64,000 bases of DNA from Papio anubis (GCF_008728515.1 NC_044981.1:93776426-93840425); one strand, 5' to 3'; counted from the stretch's first letter, positions 45,056 to 58,252 are shown. The notes: generated from the sequence alone by a model not told the origin. A program made the numbers and translations.

Positions 45056-47234
45056 GTTCAAGGAACCTAGCATATCATTTGACACCTATTCATTTCTCAA
45101 TAAATCCCTTTCTTGTTAACTACATAATTTCTAGCTTAACAGAACCTAAATATCTTGGGGTAGAAAGGACAACACATCCAATTAATCAGATAAGTGTTCA
45201 CTGAGTTTTTATTAATGTTTTCTGCTGCTGTTTGGGAAAGCAGTGCCTCTTCTCTGTCCATTTGACTGGATCTGGGGCAGCAGAGTAGCTATGGGGGCAC
45301 CTAGGCCTCCAAATCTAGAGGGACACAAAAAGTTACTCCAAGGAGTAAGTTGGTTAGTCTCACCCTTACAGAACATAAGCACACAGTCTAGTTCATTTAG
45401 GAGAATAGCTTGAAGTACAGATATTTTTATACCACAATTTAATTTTCCTACTAAGTAAGAAAAACCTGTCTCTTCTGACGTGGTCTGCTGCTGATCAGAA
45501 TATTCTTTTGAAAGTATTTTAGGACAAGGGTCAGGGTAATGTCATACTAAGTTTCCAACCTCTTCTCAGACATGAAATACAGATTTCTATTCAGATTTCC
45601 TCCTTTCATGGCCTCAACCTTCCTCTTTACATTCCAAATTCAACACGAAAGTTTATCTTTAGGTAGCCAACCTTTTTTTTTCAGCGATAAAGGTCAATTT
45701 TGACCTTGTTTTACTGACAGTTATCATTGCTATCCAAGATTCAGTTAATAGACCCCCAGTAATACTGCACTAGGAATCAAAGTGGCTGGAAAAAAAATCA
45801 CACAGGTAAAAATTTATATGCAAAATAAGAAAAAAAGCATCAACATTTCCCTCGTTACCTTTATTTATTTGAAAAAATGTCATGAGAAAAAGAGGCTTAG
45901 GCTTAATCTCCTTCAATCAATGTCAGCCACATTACAACTTAATGGGAGTTTATACTGCATAATATTATTTTCTTTGTATGAACCATTTTCTGACACCTTA
46001 CATTTAGTTAAATGATTTATCCATGTACATTTTACATGAGGATAAATATGAGAAATGGTTTCTGCTTATATTGAGTGGGATAAGGAAGCAACTCTAAAAT
46101 ACAAAGTCAATTGGCTCAGCCTCTCAGGCCCTGATGTCAATAGCAGATACATATGTGTGCAAAGAAAATCTATCTGAATAGCAATAGTGACATGAGGGAT
46201 AATATATATTTTTCTTATGTCTTTCTTCATGGCAACTCAGAATGCCCTCTTCTGCACAATGTCTTCTTACTTGTCACTAAACTCTTGCTTTGGTTGTTAG
46301 GCATGTCATCACCAGGATGCTGCTCACTGTTGGCTTCTTTACAAGTTCTAACTCCAGGTAAAAGTTACTATGGTGCTATGGAATGTACAATCGGGTGGTT
46401 GGGTTTAGTTGGTAAGTTACAGAATAATACTTGTTGTCCAAAAACAGTTTTGCTTCCCATGTATAGCTTATACAACTTTATTCATCTGTAAATTTGGAAC
46501 AGGTTATATGATTATTTTTAGATGTCTAACTGAAAACCTACCTAGTTACATTTAGATTTATAAAAATGATGATTCTCCAAGAAAAATGTACAACCTGAGA
46601 ATTTTTCAAATTCTTTAATCCAAAGTTTCTCACTTGCAGTGGATTTTTTTTTTTTTTTGAACTAGGGCTGGATAAAATCTCAATTCACCTATTTTGTTGT
46701 CATTTTTTTATTTTTTGTTTTCTTGATTTTTTTAATTAGAAAAAAATTGTGTATTCATTTGAAAGAAAAGTAGCAGTTCCTTCCAAATTCAGCTTCTGCA
46801 TGCTATAGAAGGAGGAGCACACAATCTAACTAGTATCAAAAGGATTTTCAGCCAACTTCAGTCTCATCTCCTAGCCCACATTTTATTCCTTATGATCACT
46901 CATAGAGCTTCAGACGGTTCCATTTTTGGCACACAATCAACTGAAACAAGTCATGATGAAGTAGGGCCTAACGTTGACACAATTTTGACTAAGCAAAAAT
47001 ACATTTGGAAAAAAATATGGTCTCTTTTGAGCAAAAACCCTTATTTATTTATAAATTTTCTTTATTTAAATAATATACCCTCAGTGTACACTGCAAAGCA
47101 CAATATAAATGCCAACCACACTGTGAAGTCTTTTGCTCTCCCTCCAGGCAGAATTAATTGCTCTTGCATCAGGATTCTCACAACAGGGTTCTTGTACATC
47201 TAGTTGGCACTTTTTTCAGTCTGCTTTGAAATTG
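45056..47234. other. Unique AT-rich DNA
   Basis: T-rich patches at 46640-46735. No other feature recognised. Confidence 0.45.
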
Positions 47235-47505
47235 ATTGTTCCCACGTCTGGCTCTCTCCCTGAACCATAAGCTCCTTGATGGCAGATTCTCTGTATCAAT
47301 CAGTACTTAGCCTCTACTCAGTCTTTGCAGCAAGGCTATCCTCTTTCAGAGACTTTGCATATGGTTATTTTGCTTCTCTGTCTTCTCCTAACTCGACTCA
47401 GAACTTTGAAGGAAGTCAGGAAATATTTCTTCCCCTTTGGTTCCCTGAGCCTCATATAACCTGAAGGACACAGTAAATATTTGCTGAATGAATGAACGAA
47501 CAACT
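47235..47505 (+). repeat. L2 LINE 3' end, interrupted
   Basis: CCATAAGCTCCTTGATGGCA and the later GACACAGTAAATATTTGCTG followed by AATGAATGAACG are separate halves of an L2 tail. About 130 bases between them are not L2. Confidence 0.65.
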
Positions 47506-50500
47506 AAATAATTTCTACCAACTTTTTCCAAAACCTTAAGGGTTGCCCCGTAGCATTAAGTATACCATTTATCTCCTGCCCAAGCTCAAAATGTAAGCAA
47601 GCAACCAAAAAGGGGAAGGCTAGAAGGCTTTCATCAGATCAAGTCTATTGTTCAATGAATTGCCCATTACTTTTGGTTTGACAGCACTTGGAGAATTCTT
47701 AATAGGCTTCACTTGGCCCTGGGTTCCCAAACTCCCTTAATGTAAGAGCCACATGAAGAGAACATCATGGAACCTTATAAGCCCCTCACTCACTAGGAAC
47801 AGCTCTCTCAAGTCAGTGTTTGCTGACTTTTGGTCTCTGAAATTCCAGTCAGGCGGTCCTCAGCACGACCGAAGTTCCTTTATTGTAAAAGGTAATGGAC
47901 TTGGAATAGAACTACCACTTTTCCAGCAAGGGCCTCATCCCTTTCATGTGAAACCCTGACTCCCAAGCAGGTCTTTGATCATTAGGTAACATCTCCAAGT
48001 CAACCTGGTTCACTGTGTAATGCACAGCCTCCCACCTCCTCTGCAGGTGGACGTCTCTACCCCTCTCCTTCCACCCTGCTCTGCTCAGCGGTGGTAACAC
48101 ATGCTTAAGAATGAAATCATCTGTGTTGTTTGGCTGTAAAAAGTGCAAGAATCATTTTTTAAAGGATGTGAAAAGACGACAGACTGTAGCTGTGAGTCTG
48201 CAAAGCCATTCTCTCATTTCATGGTGTAGCAGCATTTCAGAGTAAACCAAGCTGGCTTATAGCCTCCCAGCCGAAGAAACCAGGTAGCAGAGAGTTAAAA
48301 CACTTGCTCATTGGTTTTCCCAGATCCTATTTTAATTTGCTCCCTCTTTTTGGACAGCTCTGTGAAGGCAGTCTGGTTCGCTGCCTCGCCATACTAATGA
48401 GACTCATCCATCTGCCTCTGTCATTGCCAGCCTCTCCTTTCTGCTGGAAGTCAGAGATGAACGCTCAGGACAGGTCCTTCCTAGGCTGCAGTACTTAATC
48501 ATTTCTAAACACGCTAGATGGCCTCAGGCAGTGAAGGCAACAAGCATTTAACCCAGGCTTGGCAGCTCCAGCTTCCCCACACTCTGCCTGTAAGCTCTGA
48601 TAATGAAAAGTTGCTGTGCTTTTACTCTCCACTTAACCAGATGCTCTTTGCTTCTTGGGGCGAAAGGTTAAATAGATATAAGAACCTATGCTAGTTTTGA
48701 AGGCTTTTATTAGCACTTCTTACAGTAGTGGGAGAAGAGGATGCTATTGTTCCTGATCCATTTGTCCCCTGGGATTCATATTTAGGCTTGCGGCCTTATT
48801 TTCTTACAAAAGGAAATATGCCCTTACCCATCATGGTTTTGTTGTTGTTTTGTGGCACAAGAGTTAACATAGGCAGGTTGGATCTCTGCCATTTAATTAT
48901 TTAATGTTCAGATTTTATGGAAAGAATGGACCAAGAGGACAATATCAATATTGTTTAACAGTAGCAACACCTTTATTAACAATGTAGATAAAACATATTT
49001 TTTCCAGAGTGGCTAGGGCCTCTGATTTATTTTTCCACTCCATCTACTGCTCCATATGTCTGTAGAATCTGCCTTTTTCCCAGAGCTCATGTTAGTATAA
49101 AGCAATTGTCTGGGATGTGTAAGAATTAAGTATCCCATCATTCAGGCTAGACATGCAATTAGAAGAGTTGCACTAATTTCCACTGCTGAGACCCTGTCAC
49201 TTTAATTTATCCTTACTTTCCTGCATTTAGGCCATCTCTGCTTGGAGGCCCGGGATTTTATATAGTTTCAGTCAATGGTGCTTTGATGTAGGAACTAGGT
49301 ATGTATAAGATTTGGGAAAGCAAATTGAGGGTTTACCTAGAACTGGCTAGAAGAAGCAAAATCCTTGTATAGGGAAACATACATTCTCTATTATTCTACC
49401 GTCCTAGCAAAATAGTGGAGAGGAGGAGTTTTAAATCCAGAAAAGATCGCTGAATTATAATGTCAGTATTCAAACATCTTTCATGATTTTCTCCTCTGAC
49501 GTTATTTACTACACATTGTTTTGTTTCTACTCATCAATATGTAAGAACATTTCTATTTATCTGATAGCTTAAGCTATCATCTTAAAAGAAGTGCTGAAAT
49601 TTAATTATCGACTTTTCTCTTTTGGTCTATCGAGCTATGACCAGGCTGTCTAACTAATTTTATAGCTACCATCACAATCCCTTTACATAAGTTCTAGACA
49701 AGCATAACTCAAAAATACATGGAATGTTCCCATGAATAGGTAGGAAATATCCCTTCCTAAACATTTCCCCATAGAGACATGATAAATCCTATATGGGCCA
49801 ATTATCGCCTGATGCTTCTTTCTGGTCCCTTTTATGCTTTGAACCAGTCCCCAGATCATGTAAAACTCCCAGAGCTGAAGCTAATTTTACCCTCAGCTGA
49901 GGGTAGCAGAATTCAGTCTTCAAGCAGCTCTAAAATCAGCTGTCCAAAGTGGGTGAAGCTTGTCATGATTTAAAATAAAGACATGAAAAAGTTCTACTAT
50001 AAAGCAATTTTGCATTCAGAGAAATATTGGAAAATTTTTGCAGATGATTGTTGCCTCCAACTCAGTTTTAAACAGTGAAAATGCATATGTGCCCTGGTTC
50101 TTTCGAATGGAGACTCAGAAAAATTGAGTACTTGGACTCCAGGTTCCTTGCCAATCTCATAATTGGCCTCCATGACCTTTAACGTAACTCCCAGCTTTGA
50201 GAAACTAATATTCTCCCTCAGTCTCTGGGCTGCACTTCCTCTCTCCGAAAAAGCAAATAATGATAACTACTCCAGTAGATTTCATTTAAAATAAATACAG
50301 ATTAATAATTTGTACTGTGTCTCTCATAGAAGAACTGTGACCAATTAACAAGCCACGAATTCACATTAGCTAATTAGTCTTCCAAACATTCACAGGCAGA
50401 TAAGCCATAAGACAGTGTTTAAACTTCAATAAGTAACTAAGTAAGACTTAGGGACCCTGACCAGGGGCAGACTCATTGAATAGAAAATATCTATATGAAC

Positions 50501-52020
50501 ATCACTTCTGACTCTTAAAATTTTGGGTTTTCCTCTGTTCTAGTGTTCAGGACAGAGAATGTAACCTAGCAATGTACCTGAAGGATGTAAAGTAAAAGTC
50601 ATATTAATGTTTTCAGGGCATCTACAAATAAACATTTTATAATATTTTATAGGTTCTTGCTTCTCAATCTCATACTAAATATGATTATTCAATACTTTAG
50701 ATCAATATATATTTTAGAATATATTATGTGTATGTGTTATTGTGTATGTCATAAACATAGCAAATATCCCAGTTACCTATAAGCAGATATTCCTACTTTA
50801 AAAAAAAAACACACATATGTAGGAACACATTTATTGAAGTTTTATTGATTCAAACTCATTCATGAAACATCTATAGCTTTGTGATCATACCCTACAAGGG
50901 GACAGCAGTAGATTAAGATCAGTTAAATTGATAAAAAGCCTTCATTTACGACTCAGTGATATTTATAGATAAGTGGTTCTTCACTTGAAAAATAAACCTT
51001 TGTTAAACATAAAGAACTTACTTATGATTTCTGGAAGAGAAACTCAAACTTTTGATCTGTTTCAAATATACAACAGGCAATCAGAAATTCAGATGCTTTT
51101 ATTTTTAGTAGTACCTTATGGAAATTACTTTAGAAGTAAAACAATAGAAAAGTAGAACATAAATGACATGCACAAAAATTTGCTTCAAAGAAGGATGTTA
51201 TTGAAAGTTTTCCTATAAGGCATTTGCAGCTCTTTAAAATCAATGGACTAATTAAAAATGGGAAAAATCTGATAACAAAAGGGAATTAAAAAGACTGAAT
51301 GTGGAAAATATTAGATATCCTTGAATAGTCTTAGAACCAATAAAAAGTCTCAAAAATTAAAGAGAAGAAAAAATATATTTCAACATATTCTCTTGAATTG
51401 CAACAGAAAATATCTTACTGAATTTCATTTGGAAAGAACACATCAAGTCAAATTCCGATCTTTGCTTTATTGTTTTGAGAACTGTGTGTCTTTGCCTCAG
51501 ACTTGGCTTTTAGGAACACTGGATAAACAGAATTTGTGTACTTGAACATGGTAATATCATTCTCAATTCACTGGCCACAAGGTTGTGTTATAGAGACCAC
51601 TGTTTTATAACAAAGGTCTTCAAGTACTTCCGGTAATTAAAGAGAAAGGGGGCTGGATTTTATCTAATGCGGTATTAGCAATTGGAAGAGAGGGTGTTTA
51701 GATAACACATTTGCTCCTTTCTATCTCTAGTTACCTACATGTACATATATAGTCCTGCTCTACTCACTATTTGGAGATTCTCTGACATCAGAACTCACCC
51801 TAGCTGTGTATCAGATGGGCCGGAAGGAGCAATGAGAGGTCATTTAGTCAGTCAATCAGTTAACAAGGATTTATCGAGTGCCACAGGGTACACAGCTTGG
51901 TGCTAAGCAGGAGCCTATCTCCTTGCCTTGAGGCAGGGCTGCACATCCACCATAACAAGCACATAAGGTTCAATTGGCACTGTCTCCTGATTTTACTTAT
52001 TCAATAGCTTGTTAGTGTCT
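47506..52020. other. Unique DNA, candidate conserved stretches
   Basis: Repeat-poor. 48170-48660 and 50230-50430 are of mixed composition with no decayed transposon signature. I cannot show conservation from one sequence. Confidence 0.35.
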
Positions 52021-53201
52021 AATGGACTAAACAAACATCTAACACTATCTAATTCATCTCTGTATGTAGTATGTATATGTGTATCTATATGTGTGTATAT
52101 ATAGATAGATATGTAAAACTTGGCATCTCTTCCAGGAGATATGCCAAGATATATTCACAGCTTTATATACACATGTAATTCATGTCTTTCTGTGCATATG
52201 GCAGTCAGGGGAATATATCTAATCAGTAGAACATGTTATATTCCAGATGTTTTTTAATAATATTTTCTCACTATCACTAATAAAAAATTCCCATAGTTGT
52301 TCTACTTAGACAGTTTGATTGGTCTTTAATCCCAAATCTCATTGAAAGAAGGAACACAAAGCATTTTATGTTCTCTAGAATGCGGCAAAAATGTTGGCAT
52401 ATCAGCCGCTTGTGAGGCATGTAGACAGAATGTCCATCTTAATGCAAAGGAAACTATAAACCAATCCAAGATGCTTTATTTTTTATTACTTGCACTCCTA
52501 TCTTCTAGATTTACCTTCCAATATTCACCTCTGCCTTGTTGTTCAATGCTATATCTTCTCTTTTCTCCCACATAAAGGCTGAAAATCCCCTTGTCCTGTC
52601 CAACTTCATTGCTCACAGACTAAATTCTGGTCTTTCTCTTAGTTCTTTCCCACTGTGTGCTTCCACTGGGTCTTAGAATCATTGACATCATCTATGATTG
52701 TACATGTGTGTCTCTCTTTTACCAATAACCATGTGATCCCCAAATTCTGCTTTCTTGTGCAAATGTGTTTGAAAGTTACAATTTCTACTGCAACCTCACT
52801 TCCAAATAAAGATTTCCCGTAATTGGATTTCTATCCCTCTATCCTTAAATCTCTATTCTTAATTATGCCCCTACTTTTATACTTTCGCTCAAGCAAATTT
52901 TTAAATAACTATGAAAATTAACTGTCTCTTCAACAAGCTCCTGGTTTAAAATTTTTCTTTGACCCCTTCGTTCTACTTTGAAGTCATATGACTTGTGTAG
53001 TTATTTTCTCCTCTCTCCAGACTTTAACCTTCTAAAAACATATCCATTTTCTACATAAATGTGTATGTAGTATGTGTCTCTATATGTGTGTATATGGGTA
53101 CACAAAGGTGCAGAGAACTGATATGTTTTTTGAAGCTTTAAGTCCAGAGAGTAGGAGTAGTAGTCTAACATACCCATTCTCTCCACCATGTACAGAGACC
53201 A
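52021..53201. other. Unique DNA with TATG/TATA-rich patches
   Basis: TATG/TATA-rich runs at about 52060-52115 and 53060-53100. Part of 52480-52900 is pyrimidine-rich and may be a decayed L2. Confidence 0.45.
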
Positions 53202-53214
53202 TTGTTCCTACCAT

Positions 53215-53252
<38 letters not shown>

Positions 53253-53542
53253 AGACAGAGTCTCACTCTGTCGCCAAGCTGGAGTACAGTGGAGTGATCT
53301 CGGCTCACTGCAACCTCTGCCTCATGGGTTCAAGTCATTCTCCTGCCTCAGCCTCCTGAGTAGTTGGGACTACAGGCGCACGCCACCACACCCAGCTAAT
53401 TTTTGTATTTTTAGTACAGACAGCGTTTCACTATGTTGGCCAGGATGGTCTTGATCTCCTGATCTCGTGATCTGTCTGCCTCGGCCTCCCAAAGTGCTGG
53501 GATTACAGGCATAAGCCACAGTGCCCAGCTTGTTCCTCCCAT
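53202..53542 (-). mobile_element. AluS SINE with 13-bp TSDs
   Basis: T35 (53217-53251) is followed by the reverse complement of a complete Alu. TTGTTCCTACCAT (53202-53214) and TTGTTCCTCCCAT (53530-53542) differ at one base. AluS-type positions: GCAACCTCTGCC, TTCAAGTCATTC. Confidence 0.93.
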
Positions 53543-54045
53543 TCTTATTCCCAGTACAGACAACTTTGCTAGTCCAGGGAAGAGGAATAAGTGCTCTCAC
53601 TTGCCTTAAGTCTTCTTCCAACAATTACCATTCTCTAGTGGCATTTACTTTGCTTTTAAAGATTTTTTAAAATCATAAAGCAGAAATAAAAATTGAATGC
53701 TAATCTTATGAAGTTAACATTGTGCAGAAGGGTTTGTCGTGTTTGTATGCTTCTATAAACATCTCGAAGACAGAAACTGTGCTGTATGATGTTGTCTTAT
53801 TACCTAGTTTGAAACAGGATGGCTCAACAAATATTGTTATCATGCTGATAATTAATTGAGTGTCGTGGTGAGAGAAAGTTGCTATTTGAAGACCACTATG
53901 AAATAATAATCTCTATGAAGAAAATGATATTTTTTTCTGATTCATTTTAAATAAACTTTGCTGTGCAGAGTTGAAAACTGTTGCTAATGGGAGCCTGCTG
54001 GGAAACATTTAATTAAATAACCTGTGAGACAATAGGAACTACTCC
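53543..54045. other. Unique DNA with a possible L2 trace
   Basis: About 53730-53850 ('gacagaaactgtgctgtatg') faintly resembles an L2 tail. Otherwise nothing is seen. Confidence 0.35.
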
Positions 54046-54290
54046 AAGCTTTAGAGGTAGAGGACACTAGTTTGAATTCTGTCTCTTAGAGGTAGGGGAC
54101 ACTGGTTTGAATTCTGCCTCTAATACTTACTACTTTTGTAATCCTGGTTGTATAAGTTACTTCATCTTTGTCTCTTTAATCTCCAGTTCCTTATATTAAA
54201 AAGGGACATAATAACTGAACACTAAATGTTAATGTATTTAAAGCTTTCAGAAAAGTGCTTGACCCAGAAAAGGCACCAAATAGGTGGGGG
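54046..54290 (+). repeat. MIR SINE with an internal 35-bp tandem duplication
   Basis: The MIR core 'tttgaattctgcctctaat', 'actacttttgtaatcctgg' and 'aagtgcttgacccagaaaag' is in forward orientation. 54051-54085 is repeated as 54086-54120 with 3 differences. Confidence 0.85.
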
Positions 54291-54887
54291 CTCATAAAGG
54301 AAAATAATAACATTTGCAGACTTAAAATAAATGACTTTTTTTCTTTCCTTGAGAGTTTGAGGGAGAGAAATTGGACCTAATGCTTTCAAAAAGAAAAAGA
54401 AGTAGGAAAACACTTGTCTAAAATTGGGGCAACATTGCTGCCACTCGCATGCTCCTCTTTCCATTCTTCCTCTTTAGGAAGAATATCATTGGCCTCATGG
54501 AGAAATGCAAAGCAAAAGAACTGAAGGAGCAGCATAAACCTCTTTAGCTGATTGACAGTGTTAGGTTGAAAATTAAGACCTTCTTTTAATTAGTTTTAGC
54601 AACCTAAGTGGGATGATGGTATGTGGCAGAGACCAAGACAAGTCAGTGCTAAAGCTGAGAGAAGAGAGATTGGGTCTTTAACCCCTAGTGTGCCTCAAAT
54701 ACAGGGCTGTCAAAGTCCAGGGAACATTTTAGCTCCAAGTTAGGATGAGATTGCTTAGCTTAAAAAATACGTATATATGTCAAGGACAGCACAGGAGAGG
54801 AGAATGAAGATTTACTAATAATGAAAAAGATAATTATTATGGAGAAAGACTTCAAACTTATCTAAGGGTTTATTTTAAAAGCTGACT
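54291..54887. other. Unique DNA
   Basis: No feature recognised. Confidence 0.45.
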
Positions 54888-55183
54888 TAAAGTTTTAAGA
54901 TGTAGTCCCGCATTGTTGGCCAGGCTAGAAGGTGATGGCACAATCTCGGCTCACTGCAACCTCCGCCTCCTGGGTTCAAACGATTCTGCTGCTTCAGCCT
55001 CCTGAGTAGGTGAGATTACAGGCACTCGCCACTATGCCAGCTAATTTTTGTATTTTTAGTAGAGACGGGGTTTCATCATGTTGACCAGGCTGGTCTCAAA
55101 CTCCTGACCTCGTGATCCACCCGCCTCAGCCTCCCAAAGTGTTGGGATTAGAGGCGTGAGCCACCATACCTGGCCCTAAAGTT
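54888..55183 (-). mobile_element. AluS SINE
   Basis: Reverse complement of an Alu from TTTTAAGATGTAGTC to the head CCATACCTGGCC at 55175. The short TSD TAAAGTT flanks it at 54888-54894 and 55177-55183. The poly-T tail has eroded, suggesting an older insertion than the other Alus. Confidence 0.9.
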
Positions 55184-55488
55184 GTATTATTTGATATTTT
55201 TTCCTGCTTAATGCTACTAAAATCTTACTATTTAAAAAGCTGTATATTCAGATGACAAGTAGCAGCCATTCATGTTTTAACGCCGTGGTCTTCATTAGAA
55301 AGTTACTGAAGATGCTGTATAAACACTCAAATTTTACAAAAAAAAATTACATTATTGTATCTGATTCACTGCCTTCTCTTCTGGGGAGGAAGCTCAGAAA
55401 GTTTGCAGAATTAAATTGATAAAGGTAAAGCCAGTGTAACAATCCTGACTGGTATCTGGAAGCAAAAAAGGAATGTTTGTTAAAATGT
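55184..55488. other. Unique AT-rich DNA
   Basis: No feature recognised. Confidence 0.45.
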
Positions 55489-55963
55489 TTGACACATGGG
55501 CCAGGTGCAGTGACTCATGCCTGTAATCCCAGCACTTTGGGAGGCCTAGGCAGGTGGATTACCTGAGGTCAGGAGTTCGAGACCAGCTTGGCCAACACGG
55601 TGAAACCCCATCTCTACTAAAAATACAAAAAATTAGCTGGGCGTGGCGGTGCGTGCCTGTAACCCCAGAGCTCGGGAGGCTGAAGCAGGAGAATTGCTTG
55701 AACTCGGGAGGCAGAGGTTGCAGTGAGCTGAGACCTGCCATTGCACTCCAGCCTGGGTGACAGAGCCAGACTCCATCAAGAAAATAAAAATAGGGAGTCT
55801 GAGACAGGAGAATGGCATGAACCAGGAGGCGGAGGTTGCAGTGAGCAGAGATCGCGCCACTGCCCTCAAGCCTGGGCGACAGAGTGAGACTCGTCTCAAA
55901 AAAAAGTAAAATAAAATAAATAAAATAAAATAAACAAGCAACAAAAATAAAAATTGATACATG
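55489..55963 (+). mobile_element. Composite Alu: full AluS plus a second Alu right arm
   Basis: A complete AluS-like element (55499-55790) is followed by a separate right-arm fragment (about 55793-55897) and a tail with (AAAAT)n-type units. TTGACACATG (55489-55498) and TTGATACATG (55954-55963), with one mismatch, flank the whole composite. The second right arm is AluY-like and differs from the first arm, so it is not a simple copy of it. Confidence 0.9.
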
Positions 55964-56214
55964 AAGTTCATCCATTGGACATAAATAACTATCTAACTTC
56001 TGGAAGCTTCCCTTCTTAGTTTTATATTACTGTTATATTCAGTCTTGTTTACTATAAAATAGGGTTTTTGTTAAAATCAACTGTTAAATATTTAGTTTTC
56101 ATTGATATCCTCTTACTGTATTTTAATATCTGTAAACCTGGATATGCATAGATTTGGAATAAATTTCGTGCTGGTCTTACAACACCAAATTGCACTTTGT
56201 GATCTAGCGGTTTG
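55964..56214. other. Unique AT-rich DNA
   Basis: No feature recognised. Confidence 0.45.
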
Positions 56215-56530
56215 TTTGTTTGTTTTAATTTTTATTATAGAACATTTCAAACAAATACAAAAACAGAGAGAATAGTAAAATGAACTTCCACGTACCCATT
56301 ACTCAGTCTCTGAAATTATGGTTAATCTTCTTTCATCTACATTCCCACCTATCCCCAGATTTTCTTCCTTCAGATTATTTTGAAACAAATTACAGAGATC
56401 ATATCCTTTCATCTGTTAATATTTCAGTACCAGTATCTCAAAAGAAAAGGAATCATTTAAACATAACTACAATGCTTATAACACATCCACAAAATAAAAA
56501 TTTAACAGTTTCTTTTTTAACACCACACTG
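56215..56530. repeat. Probable old L1 fragment
   Basis: 'tttattatagaacatttcaa', 'gagaatagtaaaatgaactt', CCACGTACCCATTACTCAG and 'attttgaaacaaattacaga' resemble a commonly dispersed old L1M segment. Orientation and subfamily are not fixed. Confidence 0.4.
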
Positions 56531-56930
56531 CCATGGCTGGTGTCTGTCATTGCACATAGGAGATGTCTAATCTATGTCTGTACCCCTGTTTTGGTTTTAT
56601 TATTTTCCACTGCAGTAAATCCAACAATCCTTTTCTCTGCAATTTGCCCAGCTTGTCAACATCTAGGGGAAATGTTCGAAAAATAACCACCTCATCTATT
56701 CCTCTGAACCTATGGCAGGGGAACCAAGGACTGTTAAAGACAGTCAGCCCTCCCACCTCATCCGGCCAGACTGCAAGAGCTTACAGCTGGCTGGGTGTCC
56801 TTAAACATCCCAGTTTGATGTTTGGTCTTCCCAAATAAACTCTGATTTTAAAAACTTAACTGTAAAACATTAAATACAGCCTTTGTAGGGGGAAAAAAGT
56901 GTTCAGTAAATGTCATTAACTGAGTGATAA
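56531..56930. other. Unique DNA
   Basis: No feature recognised. Short reading frames on both strands only. Confidence 0.45.
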
Positions 56931-56934
56931 TTCA

Positions 56935-57040
56935 GTGAGGCAGCTTAATATAGTCCTAAGAATTATGGGCTCTAAAGTAAAGCAAACTCGGTTTCAAATT
57001 CTGGCCCTCCCATTATTACCTGCATGATCATGGATGTGTT
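56935..57040 (+). repeat. MIR-like fragment, 5' part
   Basis: 'attatgggctctaaagtaaa' and 'ctcggtttcaaattctggcc' follow the MIR 5' half in forward orientation. Confidence 0.65.
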
Positions 57041-57224
57041 GTGCTAGTAAATGTTTAGAAACTGCCTTTTGGGATGCAGGGAATCCACATTTGTAGCATT
57101 TGCTTATTTCCATAGTGTAAAGGTTCCCACTATAGCCAGCTCCCACTATACCACCATGAAGTCACTAAACATGGAAGCTGAGAAGACATAAGCATAACTG
57201 GTGTTCTTAAGCTAATGCTAGCCA
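57041..57224. other. Unique DNA
   Basis: Nothing recognised. Confidence 0.4.
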
Positions 57225-57425
57225 GTTCTAGTTAGCACTGGACCTTGGACAAGTCATACAAATCCTCTAATCTCCAAATTTATAAATTATAAAACAGAAA
57301 AAAATAATAATACTTGCCTCTCTCTATAATTGAAAGAATTAAATGAAATACTACCTGCAAAGCTGTTGTCACAGTGCCTGGAATGTATAATGCTTATTAT
57401 GCATTCAAACAATGTTAGCTTTTTC
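57225..57425 (+). repeat. MIR SINE 3' part
   Basis: 'ctggaccttggacaagtcat', 'aataataatacttgcctctc', 'gaattaaatgaaatactacc' and 'cacagtgcctggaatgtata' follow the MIR core and tail. It may be the separated continuation of the fragment at 56935. Confidence 0.8.
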
Positions 57426-57946
57426 TATTATTAAGCAGGATAAAGGTAAAATGTCACCAAAGGTTGGCTTTTTAAAATTTATTCTTTTGAAAGAACTTTT
57501 GACCATCCGTATCTGTGATATTTCTCAACATTAAGGCAAAAAAGTAACATAACACCATGGAATTACCCAGAGAAAGAATATGACTCTATTCAACATATTG
57601 GCATTAAAAATGAATTCAGCCACAACAACTCATGGTTAAAGGGGATTTAAATCTCAGGCAAAGCCACATTTCACTCTGATCCCTATGTCCTCAGCAACAT
57701 TGCCTTTGGTAAACTACAATTCCTTTATCTTCTTCTCCTTTGCCCTCAGCCATCACCTGAATGTAGCAGCACAGGTGGTACGACTGAGGAGACACAAAAA
57801 CTTGCTCCATTTTGAAACATAAAATCCTGTATGTGATCATTAGGACCAAAAAGTAGGATTCAATGGTTCAAAATGTATACAAAGTGAAGGTTTTAAGGAT
57901 ACAAAATTGACTTTGTTGTTAACCCATGAGGCAGTGAAATTTGCAT
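57426..57946. other. Unique DNA
   Basis: Nothing recognised. Confidence 0.4.
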
Positions 57947-58252
57947 TTGTTAATTTTCTTTTTTTTTTTTTTTTTTTTTTTTGAGACGGAGTCTCGCTCT
58001 GTCGCCCAGGCTAGGGTGCAGTGGCATGATCTCAGCTCACTGCAAGCTCCGCCTCCCGGGTTCACACCATTCTCCTGCCTCAGCCTCCCGAGTAGCTGGG
58101 ACTACAGGCGGCCGCCACCTTGCCCAGCTAGTTTTTTGTATTTTTTAGTAGAGACAGGGTTTCACCGTGTTAGCCGGGATGGTCTCGATCTCCTGACCTC
58201 ATGATCCGCCTGTCTCGGCCTCCCAAAGTGCTGGGATTGTTAATTTTCTTTT
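57947..58252 (-). mobile_element. 5'-truncated AluY of Old World monkey type, 16-bp TSDs
   Basis: TTGTTAATTTTCTTTT flanks the element exactly (57947-57962 and 58237-58252). The body is the reverse complement of an AluY that ends at GTGCTGGGAT, lacking about 26 bases of its 5' head. CACCTTGCC, CTAGTTTTTTGTATTTTTTAG and CTGTCTCGGCC are of the type I associate with Old World monkey AluY. Low divergence and a perfect TSD make it one of the youngest insertions here. Confidence 0.95.
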
